A stretch of DNA of 64,000 bases from Chrysemys picta bellii (taxonomy: Eukaryota > Chordata > Testudines > Emydidae). The DNA is taken from assembly GCF_011386835.1 (NCBI RefSeq), contig NC_088800.1, positions 55,085,439-55,149,438 of the forward strand, in the 5' to 3' direction. Both the position numbers and the translations under genes were made by a program. The notes below the pieces were generated by a model, which had not been told where the DNA came from, did not search any database, and saw nothing but the letters and a program-made list of their open reading frames with translations. Positions 40,111 through 50,205 of the stretch are shown in pieces. Within the stretch, counting starts at the first letter, position 1. Each line of letters begins with the position of its first letter.

Positions 40111-40786
40111 CCAGAATCTACAGTGAATGCCTAGGACTATTTGCATACAAATAACCCAAATACTGCATGGTACCACACCTAGTAATCTATATAATTACCC
40201 AGCAGGGTTCTGAGCTAGTAATTTAATGCAGGAATTGTAATCTAGCTCCACAACTGCCACGTGGAGCCAAAAATCTATAGTGACCTGGTATGGGTCTTAA
40301 ATCAGGGAATGGCTTTAGCCAGCTATTGTCAAATGATCAGCGCTTCATATCCCTGACCAGGCTGTGGTTTTCTCCCCAGCTGCCTGATGGAGTTTTCTTT
40401 GCTCCTTCCAACATAGTATTGCTCCTTACATGCTGATCAAGCACTTAGCTTGTGACACTGGGACAGAGCATTCAGAGCTAGCTCAAATCAGGAATTGCAC
40501 TTTGTCCTGGTGAAGGTGGTGGGGAATTCAAAGTGCTCTGAAACCACTCTTATCCCTGATGCTGTGGCACAGTGTCAGTTGCCCCAAAGGCAGAATAACT
40601 TGCTGCTCATGTTGCAAGGGCCATTGGCTCAAAACCAGTTTTATAAATGAGGGCCCTTTTTGCCCTGGCATGTAGCAATTGCTGAGCAAATAGTTTCCCA
40701 GGGGCTGGGGGAGCAAGTCCTTGTATATATTAAAGTTAACGGTTTACTTTTTCATGTAACTTATATTGTGATAGAGCCTTTGACCC

Positions 40787-40792
40787 AATAAA
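40787..40792 (+). terminator. HMOX2: HMOX2 distal poly(A) signal
   Basis: AATAAA followed by a GT/T-rich stretch (GTTTATACTCTGAAGTCTT). Use of this site would give a 3' UTR of about 820 bases. Confidence 0.6.
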
Positions 40793-41561
40793 GTTTATAC
40801 TCTGAAGTCTTCATAAGGGAGTCTTTCTTCACGCAGAGAGGAGTCCAGCCCCTGAGAACTTCATTGCAACTGGCCTTTACAGTCAGTTCTTCTCTGCAAG
40901 GATGGATGCAAGGTCACACAGGCAGCATGAATTCACAGCACAGAATTCATTTAGGAGGCTCAGTTTGGGACTGGTAACGACTATGTGCAGTGTTGTGAAA
41001 CCTTGACTTTCCACTCACTCCTTTCAACTGGCATGTTCTTCTGGGCACTCTAGCCAGACTAGCTTTGATTTTTGCCTCCAAAACTATTCTATGTCTGATG
41101 ATATTAGAGTGACTGCACGAGCTGGAATTGCTTACTTACATCATAGCTGTATGTAAAACTCTGACATTCTTTCCTGCCTGAGAACCTCAAAGGAAGTAGC
41201 TTGCCTTCTGCTCCTTATGCCCAACAGACACCTGGTTGTTCAAAAGTGTGGGCTGTTTTTATCACAAAGGAACAGATCTTCCCCCTAAATTGCAGTGTAG
41301 ATGTGTATTGGAGGAGCTCTGTCCAAGGGCTGGGTACGGTTTTGGAGGGATCTTCCAGCACCTGAATTGTAACTGGTTAACTAAAGAAACCAAGCTTCCT
41401 CATGCTGCACAGGCTGCAGATGAATATAGATTTCCCCCATTTCCCCCCCCCCCCCCAGCTTTAATAGGTAATTTTCTGTCTTTGTTCAGCTGAGATTGCT
41501 TGATGTATTATCCTCCAAAACCATGGGGCATAGCACGATCAGGTCTTCTAAACCTTCACAG
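40793..41561. other. Intergenic DNA downstream of HMOX2
   Basis: A C run lies at about 41,444-41,457. No repeat or gene is recognised; if the exon-like block at 41,562 is real, an upstream exon should lie here or within HMOX2. Confidence 0.4.
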
Positions 41562-41677
41562 CAGTGGCTGGTGCTATCAAAGGCACCATCGTAATGGTTA
41601 TGCCATTGTATCTTTACATCAAGCCCACCGTGGGCAACCTGAATGCCTTTCGAGGAGTGGTGTCCAAATGCAGCCAG
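41562..41677 (+). CDS. Unassigned exon-like block A
   Basis: I do not recognise this sequence. It is preceded by CTTCTAAACCTTCACAG, a good acceptor, and ends CCAG|GTCAGT, a good donor. The open frame reads VAGAIKGTIVMVMPLYLYIK followed by PTVGNLNAFRGVVSKCSQ. It resembles one membrane-spanning helix plus a short polar segment. It ends in phase 0, which matches the next block (44,172). The G/C-ending codons are typical of coding sequence here. No start codon belongs clearly to it, so a 5' exon is missing or the internal ATG is used. It may be a real small membrane-protein gene, an exon pseudogene, or chance. HMOX2 neighbours known in human do not include such a gene. Confidence 0.4.
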
Positions 41678-41977
41678 GTCAGTGCTGTGAGGCCTTTCCC
41701 TGTAAACAGACTGATTCAGGATGAGCTCTCCCCACCCCTGCTGAGGAGAGGGAGTGGTGGTGGGAACACAGAGAGCCTATGGGTAGGGGAGAAATACTCT
41801 CCCCTGCTGACACTGCTCTATTCAGCAGTAGCAGCACAAGTGTGTGGGTTGAGGGCACGGGCTGAGAGATGCTATGCTGTGGGCAAAGCAACTACCCCCT
41901 GCTGAGTGGATTGGACCACAGCCTCAGTGAAATTGTGGGTTTCTTCTACACAGGCTAACAAATCTTGCTATCTATGG

Positions 41978-42273
41978 CAGGGGTTGCCAACCTGTGGCAC
42001 ATGAGCTGATTTTCAGTGGCACTCATACTGCCTGGCCACTGGTCTGGGGGGGGGGATGGGGCTCTGCATTTCAATTTAATTTTAAATGAAACTTCTTAAA
42101 CATTTTAAAAACCTTATTTACTTTACATACAACAATAGTTCAGTTCTATATTGTAGACTTATAGAAAGAGACCTTCTGGAAACATTAACATGTATTACTG
42201 GCACACGAATCCTTAAATTAGAGTGAATAAATGAAGACTTGGCACACCACTTCTGAAAGGTTGCTGACCCCTG
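41978..42273 (-). mobile_element. Non-autonomous hAT, family B copy 2
   Basis: The ends are CAGGGGTTGCCAACCTGTGG and AAGGTTGCTGACCCCTG, flanked by ATCTATGG (41,970-41,977) and GTCTATGG (42,274-42,281). It runs opposite to copy 1 at 25,689-26,113. Confidence 0.85.
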
Positions 42274-42552
42274 GTCTATGGGGACAAAGTGGCTCTGGTG
42301 CTGACAAGGTGGGTTAATGCTTAGTAGCTTTGCTGTAAGCTGCTGGCCTGCATTTCAGAATCCAGCCAGCAGAGGTGGCTGCACAGCCCAGTCAAGTCTG
42401 TGGAAACTACCTCTTCCTTATAAGGGCTGCACTCTCATTTGTGCTGATGGCTGGATTCCATGAGGGAGCTGGCTTTCATACTTCAGGCTCATCAGCCCCT
42501 TTAAAACAAGGCAGAGCTGTGGGGGTATCTCTGCAGGAGGGCAACAATGTTA

Positions 42553-43478
42553 CAGTACCAGGTTTACAATGGCTCCTTGGAGCTGGGTCCATGCTAAGAA
42601 GGGGCCCCAGCCTGCTCTGTTTGCATTGTGCCCCAAGCCCCCACTAGTTCCCCCTGCCCACCACTTGCTGCTCTTGGCCTGCCTGCCAGCTGGCCCTCAG
42701 TGCACCTCTGGCTCTGGGCAGTCTCTGCTTCCCACCACCTGTAGGGCCCCAGCCCCCACCTGTCTCCCCAGAGCTGAGCTGCCTGGGACTGGTGCAGAAG
42801 CCTGGCCAGTGTCGGGTGGGGGTGGGGGGGTGGAGGGCTTGGCTGGGCCCCTCCATGCAAGTGCCTCTTGAGGGACCCTGGCAGGGGCAGGTCCTGGCCT
42901 GGCTGATCATGCCACTCCCCAGGGGCTGGAGTGATTCCTGGTCCTGGGACCAGCACTGGCTGTGCTGCCAGATCAGCCCAGCAGACACAGTCACCTCCCA
43001 GCAAGGCCCGTGAGTGTGGCTGGAAGGCAGGGCTTGGGAGAAGGGGTGCCAGGCTGTGAAGGGGCAGGAAAGGTGTGTGTGTGTTGGTGCACTAGGGGGT
43101 GGGGTTCTGTGTGGTGGGGCTATGGGCAGGGGTGGAATGCAGAGTGCTGTGCATTTGTTGGTGGGTCTTGGGGAGGTGGTCCTGGGAATAGTGGGTCCAG
43201 GGGGACTCAGGCCCTAGGGAGTTGGGCAGGGGAGGCTGTGTGGTGTGGTATGGGCCTGCCCCCACAAGGAAGGGGCATGCTGGGAGCACAGGGCCAGGCT
43301 GGCCACTGTGCATCTGGCAACTGTCAGTTTGTAAATTGTGCCCTTGCATTGGGTGAAGCAGGGCCACCCCTACCATCCCCCTTTGTCTCTAGCTGGCCCC
43401 TCACTCCAGGGAACTGACCTCCCTCCCATCGTGCTCCATTGCCCCCATGGGGGCCTACAAAAGGTTAATCCAGCCCTG
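42553..43478. mobile_element. Probable non-autonomous hAT with GC-rich core
   Basis: The left end CAGTACCAGGTTTACAATGG and the right end GGTTAATCCAGCCCTG are inverted repeats of the CAGGGCTGGATTNAC type. The flanks ACAATGTTA (left) and ACAATGTA (right) look like an 8-bp duplication with one inserted base. The GC-rich interior explains several long meaningless frames. Confidence 0.6.
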
Positions 43479-44171
43479 ACAATGTACCCCAATTTAAGCA
43501 CCAAAATCTGTATTTGTCCCAAATGACATGTGAACTGCAGCTGTCCTAGGCCTAAGCCCTTAGCAGCTGTGCTCCCTGGTGCTTAACTGCTTGTATCTCC
43601 CCTCCAACAGCTGTAGCCCCCCACAGCTCCAGCCCTGTGCAGTCACTGTAGAGACAAAAGTGGCTACTTGCATTTTTTGTATAGCCATCTCCTAGTGCCC
43701 AGTTGCTGCTGGAGGTGTATGTCCAGGACCATGGCTGCTGACCCCACCATGGTCTGTGGCAGAAGATTGAGGGGGCTGGGTATATTACTATTCACCAAGT
43801 GCAGTTTGTACAAAATGGGGACTACTCACAGGAGGAAACCTCCTTTCCATAGGCTGCTGCAGCTTAGAGGAGGGGAGGGTTGGAATGATCAGTGAACTGG
43901 AGCTAAAAAAGCAGGGGGTGGTTCAAACTCAGCCCCTCAAACAGCTGTTCATTCAGTGAGTTCTGCAGGCCTCTTCTGAGGGGAGACTGAAAAGTCACAC
44001 ACAATACTGCACTAGCTGGGATGGTAGTTAACTCATCCCTTGTAAGTGTTGTAGGAGCACCCGTGATCTGTATGCTCAAAAGGTCTGTTACACTTCTCTT
44101 TCCCTCCCCCTGCCTCATGTCTCCTCTTCCTCTTCGAATACCTGTGAAGTGGCTTTCCCCCTCCCTCCCAG

Positions 44172-44306
44172 AATGCCCGTGGAATGAATGGGCTGCTTGA
44201 ACAGCTGGAAGATCAGAAGAGCTTCCAGGTAGACAAGGCATCGGGGACTCTAATTAGGCAGCGCTCACACACCCAGTGCATGGACACTGCCCGAGGTGGA
44301 GTGTGA
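44172..44306 (+). CDS. Unassigned exon-like block B (terminal)
   Basis: It follows CTTTCCCCCTCCCTCCCAG, a strong polypyrimidine tract and acceptor, and opens in phase 0: NARGMNGLLEQLEDQKSFQ, then VDKASGTLIRQRSHTQC, ending at TGA (44,304-44,306). LLEQLEDQK suggests a short helix. There is also a possible donor (TTCCAG|GTAGAC) at 44,228, so it could be an internal exon. Joined with block A it would give a protein with one hydrophobic segment and a cytosolic or luminal tail. Family unknown. Confidence 0.4.
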   Translation, partial: NARGMNGLLEQLEDQKSFQVDKASGTLIRQRSHTQCMDTARGGV

Positions 44307-46890
44307 TGAACCAGATGCGGCCAAATCATCTCTAGGCACAGGCCATGGGGAGCAGGTCCTTAAAAGGGGAAGGGGCCATGTGCTCAGCAGTGCACTCACA
44401 AGCACCTCCTGTGACCGCCTGGCCAGTGGTTTGCAGCATTGCATTCCATTGTGCCTCAGGAAGACTTACCTTCATCGCACCGTCCATTGCTGTGCTCTGG
44501 GACACTTACCTTGAAGAATCCTGACCTCTCCAGTGCCATGCCTGTCCTGGGAGCATGAGTATGTGAATGTGAGTGTGACCCTCCTTCTCTCCCCCCCCCC
44601 CCCATCTTCTTTTGAGCTTAGCTATCGGTATAATAAACATGCTGCTTTCTGCCAAATTCTGGTGGGTCATTAGTCCTCCCTAAGCTTACTAGCTGGCCCA
44701 ATTTTGGGTAACAGTAAGCCTCAAGGCCCCTGAGCTAAAGCAAAAACAACAAGGAGTCTGGTGGCACCTTAAAGACTAACAGATTTATTTGGGCATAAGC
44801 TTTTGTGGGTAAAAACCTCACTTCTTCAGATGCATCTGAAGGTGCCACCAGACTCCTTGTTGTTTTTGTAGATACAGACTAACATGGCTACCCCCGATAC
44901 TTGGGCTAAAGCAGCCATTGCATGCTGAAGTCAGCTGTCATAGCTGACACTACCGCAGCTGTTAGCCAGGCTGTTAAATGTTTGAGTGAGGGAAGGCAGA
45001 GGATGGGCAGTTTCTCCATGCCTGTAGCAGGGAGGATGCTGTCCAGGCTAGGCTAGCAGGTGAAGCACACAGCCATCTAGCCTAGTCCCATCCAGCTTAG
45101 GAAACAGCTAATTCTTCAGGTGTTTGGTCAGGTGCCAGCAGTGGCAAATGTTCATCTCCCAAGTTGGACACCACCACGTGCAGAAGCTCATTCAGGTTCT
45201 CTAGTGATAACTGCGGAAGAGGTCTTCATTCCTTTAGCAGAGGGGTGTTGGTTCAGGTCATGCTGCCAGGGCCACTGCTCTTCCACTAACATGCAGCATT
45301 TAACCTCAGTCTCAAGGGAAGCTACAGCCTTCAAAGACAGCCATCATTGAGCTACAGCATTCTCCGCAACATCGTATAGCCATGAAGTATTGCCCAGTCT
45401 GTGCCTGACACCATGCTGGCCCATGTCAGAGGCTGGAATATTTCCCAGTGAAAGAACTGCTTTCTTTGTTATTCACACTTAGTGCAAGCCCCACTGCAAG
45501 TCAGAGCATTAGATTCAATGAGTAATATATTGAATCAGTTTCCAACTGCTGGGATTTAGTCCAGTCTGTGCAGGATTGGTCCCAGCAGAGCACAGGCATA
45601 ATCTCCTTGTTCAAGGAGAGTTTCAGAGGCCATGTCTATGGATTTGGGCACACAGGACTCTCACTACAGAACTAAAAATAGCTATGTAGACATTTGTGCT
45701 CAGTCTGGCACTTCAGCTCTGAAGCTTAGGGAGTGGGGTGGGTTCCATGCCCCTGCTACTTACCCACTTCTCCGTGACTGAGAAGCAATAGGCAGACATT
45801 CAGTAAGTTTTATTAGATTCCCTTTACAGCCCAGCATGCAGATGATCCACACCAGATAATTCATTGCTGCCAGAGTATCCAAATAAATACTCACCCACTT
45901 ATCACGTTTATTCTTGACAAGGTCTTTGTTGCATCTCAATCCCAGCTGCTGAAATTTTTTTTTATTCTTGCTAATCTCCAATAGCAGTGCTGTAGCTCAT
46001 CTGTTCTCCACATATTAAATTTCACTCCCCTCATTTATTAGTGATTCTACTTTTCCCTTAGGTAGGATTTTATTTGCCCCTTCCACTTTAGGAGGGAGGA
46101 ATGTATTTAAATCTAGCATGCAGTCAGTCAGTATTTGTCAATTTTTCCCTCCAACCAATTTGCAACTTTCTCTGACATTTCAATTACCAGTTGCCCTTGT
46201 GTCAGTTCAGAGATAATGAAGTATCAATATGATTTGATTTCAGAATGTGTAACCAATCTGTATTTCCGTATTCATTTGAGTGAGTTAGTGATAGGTTTTC
46301 AAAATGATCCCTGGAAGTGATCATTGATCTTATCCATCAAAACTCATACAGAAAAAGCTCCCCTTCCCAGCCTGCTCGCATGGGCTCTATTCTCACCAGG
46401 AAAGTTTCCTACCCTCTCCCCCACCCCATCCCCAGAGTTCTGGTGAAAGCCCCTTGCCTTCTAATGAAGCCACTTTGACCTTTTCATGTTTTTAAATCGG
46501 TTTTAACTTTTCCCCCCCACTTCAATGTGGGAAGGGGTCCAATTTGCACATACAATTTGTGTGCCACATACAACTATTATTGATGCCCTAGAGGGAAGTC
46601 TTTGTTTTAGTCCCAGACAGCACTGCAAGCTTCCCCAATGCCAGTGCGCCTCAGGCATGACCTGTCAAGGCAAGGCAAGAATTTTCAGTTCTTGGTCTCC
46701 AACCAAGAAACTGTGCTGGCTGTGACCATGGAAATCTGTCTGCCAAGGCCTGGGCTGAAACCCACTGAACAGCCATCAGGTCAATGCTGCCCTGGGCTGG
46801 CTGTGTGTGCCACATACCTCAGCCTGGAAAGACTGGCTCACTACCATTCCCTTGAGCCATCCAAACCTCAGAGCTTAAAGAAGAGCAGCA
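44307..46890. other. Intergenic DNA between the convergent genes
   Basis: Contains a C run near 44,592, a foldback repeat (44,742-44,901) and otherwise unrecognised sequence up to the CDIP1 poly(A) signal. Confidence 0.45.
44742..44901. repeat. Foldback copy of the 'GTGTTAGTCTG' repeat, 11-bp duplication
   Basis: The flanks TGAGCTAAAGC (44,731-44,741) and TGGGCTAAAGC (44,902-44,912) form a target duplication with one difference. Inside, AACAACAAGGAGTCTGGTGG-CACCTT is followed after about 80 bp by its reverse complement. The centre carries the family core (GACTAACAGATTTATTTGGG, AGCTTTTGTGGGTAAAAACC). Confidence 0.8.
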
Positions 46891-49800
46891 CAGTGAGATC
46901 AGGGTCTGTCTTTTATTTATATACAAACATTATGTAAAAGCGCCAACAGTTTGCTTTTCTAAGCACAGAATAATTCACTCCTGACATCAAACAAAGCTGA
47001 CACCTGAACCACAAGTCAGAACTCAACCCCAAAGGAGTTCATTTTAAGACTTCCAGTTGGTTTAAAATGTTTACTTGAATATACAGAGTACAAATACCCT
47101 TGCACTGGAGCAGTTTAAAATCAGGACCACGCTTTGGGCTGTGTTTCTTTAACCGATCAGCTTAAAGAACAAAATCAACCATTTCACATTCATGACCCGG
47201 AGGGCCAGAGCCCCCGCGTGTATACATCTGACCCAGTTTAATGAGGGGGGTGACAGACAACCAGAGAGAGAGCAGATGTTCACTGTGTTTTGATGGCATG
47301 CACTCAAGACACACAAACCAGAAAGGATTACATCAGCTGGAATAAACTGAAGTACAGAGCCACTGAAAAATGGAGATTCAGCAAAGGCTCGCTGAATAGC
47401 CTTGGGCTCAGCATCTCAATAACATCAGCTAGTTTTAACCCTCAAAATCTACATTTCCTCTTCCTAGTATAAAAAAGGAACCAGAACAGAACCACGTGCA
47501 TAGAATAATTCATACCATACCCATTAGCGATGGACCTCTGGGCAGTGACTCTTCGTTTTCATGCAAAAACTGATTGGGCTTGAAGGGTAGAGGATTCACA
47601 TTTCCGGTAAGTTAGTTACGACCTGGTGGCCATTTAATAATAATATAGTTAAATTAAATTAAAAACAAGCCCCCCTACAGTGCTGCGCTGAGTTATCTAC
47701 ACACTTGGACGCACTGCCATTAGTGGGGAGTAATGAAATGTCAGGCCCTAGGTAGCACAGTGAAAAAGTGCATTGAGGGAGATTCACCAGTTTTTCTATC
47801 CCCCAAACATAGACATTAAACAAACATGAACAGAACAAAATAAGAACAAGGCATACGATGCAAACCTACACGTCTAGGGAGAGACCGGCACAGCCAGAAA
47901 TAGCTAGAGCCATACACCTTCCCTTTCACTGCACTGCGTGGGTTCGATAGACGGGTGGTTCATTAGGGGGTGGGAGGGAGGCTGCCGGCATCGGCTAGAG
48001 CGAAGGGTGATGAAGGTGGACGAGTGTGGGGACTCCTCAGGCATCCAGACTGCATCCCCACCTCTTACTCCGATAGGGGAGTGCTCTTGACTGGAGACTG
48101 CCGACTTGGTGATGGATTTGGACAAGACATCCAGTGAGGTCACCAAGCCCACTGCACTTGTGATTGGCCACCAATGTGAACCCAGGACGCTGGTGACAAA
48201 GGCTAATGGCTACACCACTGAGTCCCAGGTAAAAGCTTATTAGAAAGTCAAGGCAAAGGAAATGCAAATGCACACACAGTTTCTATTATCTTACACTAGA
48301 CAGCTCCAGCTCGTCCATGTGGGAGCTCGGAGCACAGAGGGCCCGAATCTCCTGAATTCCACTGAACGAATGGGAAAAAGATAAGGCCCATTTTTCTAGC
48401 TCTCTTCCCAAGCTCATTGTCCACTAGATTTGGGGGTGGGGGTGGGTGGGGAGCAGGGAAAAATTGCTACTTAATGCTGAGTTCCAGAGAGAACCAACCC
48501 TCACCCCCTCCCACAGGCTGAGCTTTCACATCCCTCAGTGACACAGGCTCTGTTCCCAATGCCAGAGGCATAAGGTGGGGTCTACAGCACCCAAAGGGTA
48601 AAAGTGGCTTCATGATTCCAGCAGACTCACGGCAGGAGCTACTGCTCCGTTCCCCCTCCCTGGCTTTGTAATGCAAGTTTCTCAAGACTACAATTGAGGA
48701 TGGGAATGTCTAGTAACTGCCAATTTCCATACAGAACTAGTGGGTTAACGTCTGCACCCGCACTGCAAGTAAAGGCCTGTCTCTTCATCTGTGCCTCAAG
48801 GTGGCAGATGCCCACTGCCTCTGGGCTGCTGTGTGTAATCACCCCGGGGCTACAGGAGCCGTTACACCCATGGAAGAGCCAGACCTAGGGAGATACAGCC
48901 AGGGACTGTCACCTGAGGCTCCAAGATCCCAAAGCACTTCAAAAGAAACAGAAAACATCCCCTGGCCACCTGCAAACTAAACAGAGCCGCTGCTTCCCCA
49001 TCTCCTTCAGGGCAAGGCTGAGCTGGCTGGGCGCCAAGGCAGGAAACAAACGTTAGCTTTGCTCAGCTGCATGGCACAGCCAGATGTAAAAGCACAACAT
49101 ACAGAACTGAACGAACACTGGCCCTAAAATAAAACCTTTCCTTTCACACCACGTAGTCCAGCAACGTGCACCCCCCTTGTCGCTAGCCTACAGACAAAGC
49201 AGGGAAACTGAGCGAGTCTAGACGTCCAAAGAAAGCGACCAGTCAGAGGCACTGCACTTCCTGCAGATAGGTTGCCCTTTCCTGGGGATGGACGGATGCG
49301 CTTGCTTTGAATCTGTGGTTTGTAGAGAACTGCAACAGTCAACTAAACTACAGGATCTGTCTGCTTTAAAGAGACAGAGCTGGTGAGCACAGGAGTACCC
49401 CAGCAACCCTACAGTTCCTGTGGGAGCAGACGGGACATCTCGGCATATTCACAGCTTCTAGAGAAATAAGCGAGCTGCCTGCATGGAATGGAAGGAAAGC
49501 GCCCCCGTATTGCAATGGCTCAGTCTATCACTAATTGGGCAAGAGCCCATTGGAATGGCTGTCCCCGCATGCTGCCAGTTGAAGGATGTCTGCCTTACAT
49601 CACTGTCTCCTTTAACAGTGGCTACCAACAGTGACTGATGGGGGGGATGCAGGAAGGTGAGGTAGGACAAACCACCAGAGGTGGCTCTGACGGGCAGACA
49701 TAATCCGGGAAGGGAAAGTCTCTGTGCAGTCTGATGCCTCATTTGCAATCCTAGTTCTAAGCCCTCTGCAAACAGCCGTAAGGGTGAGAACAAGACGGGA

Positions 49801-50093
49801 CAGCTGGAACGGCAAGGCGAGTGTTGCATCTATTGAATCTCACAGCCTAGCCCAGCTACCTGTCAGAGCTCACATCTACACACCAGCTCTAGCTGTTCAG
49901 TGTGGGCCTACAGCTTCCTTGTCAGTGTGTGAGTACCGTCGCTCTACTACAGCTTTCTAAGCTCTTTAAAATGGAAGGGAAAATAAACACACACTACCAA
50001 CGTAGGGCTAAGCAAAGGAGCATTCTGCATGTGTAGATCGGCGTGGAGGAGGGGGTGATGTCATTCCAGCAAGTGTGGCTCCCGGGGGTGCTG
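46890..50093 (-). other. CDIP1: CDIP1 3' UTR (probable)
   Basis: About 3.2 kb without recognisable interspersed repeats, running from the CDIP1 stop codon to a poly(A) signal. Freedom from repeats in a window this repeat-rich supports a single constrained or transcribed unit. The exact end is inferred. Confidence 0.5.
46912..46917 (-). terminator. CDIP1: CDIP1 poly(A) signal
   Basis: TTTATT on the + strand, that is AATAAA on the - strand, about 3.2 kb after the stop codon. Closer alternatives were not obvious. Confidence 0.45.
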
Positions 50094-50205
50094 TTAGCAC
50101 ATGCGCTTGTACGTGTAGATGTAGGCTTTGCAGTTGGGACAAGTGTGGGTCACATCCTTGAAGTCGTCTATTAAACATGGAATCAAGCAGCAGCCCAGAT
50201 CACAT
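50094..50205 (-). CDS. CDIP1: CDIP1 coding exon 4 (terminal)
   Basis: Acceptor CTTTTTCCAG; stop TAA at 50,096-50,094. It encodes residues 165-201 with the second Cys pair (CPNC). Confidence 0.95.

Larger units (their letters stand above)
41678..44171. other. Interval between the two exon-like blocks
   Basis: It contains two hAT-type elements (41,978-42,273 and 42,553-43,478). The rest, including 43,480-44,170, has no feature that I recognise. Confidence 0.5.

Noticed and set aside
42569..43417. Several frames of 67-151 codons
   Set aside because: They fall in the GC-rich core of a probable hAT element (42,553-43,478), on both strands and without family similarity.
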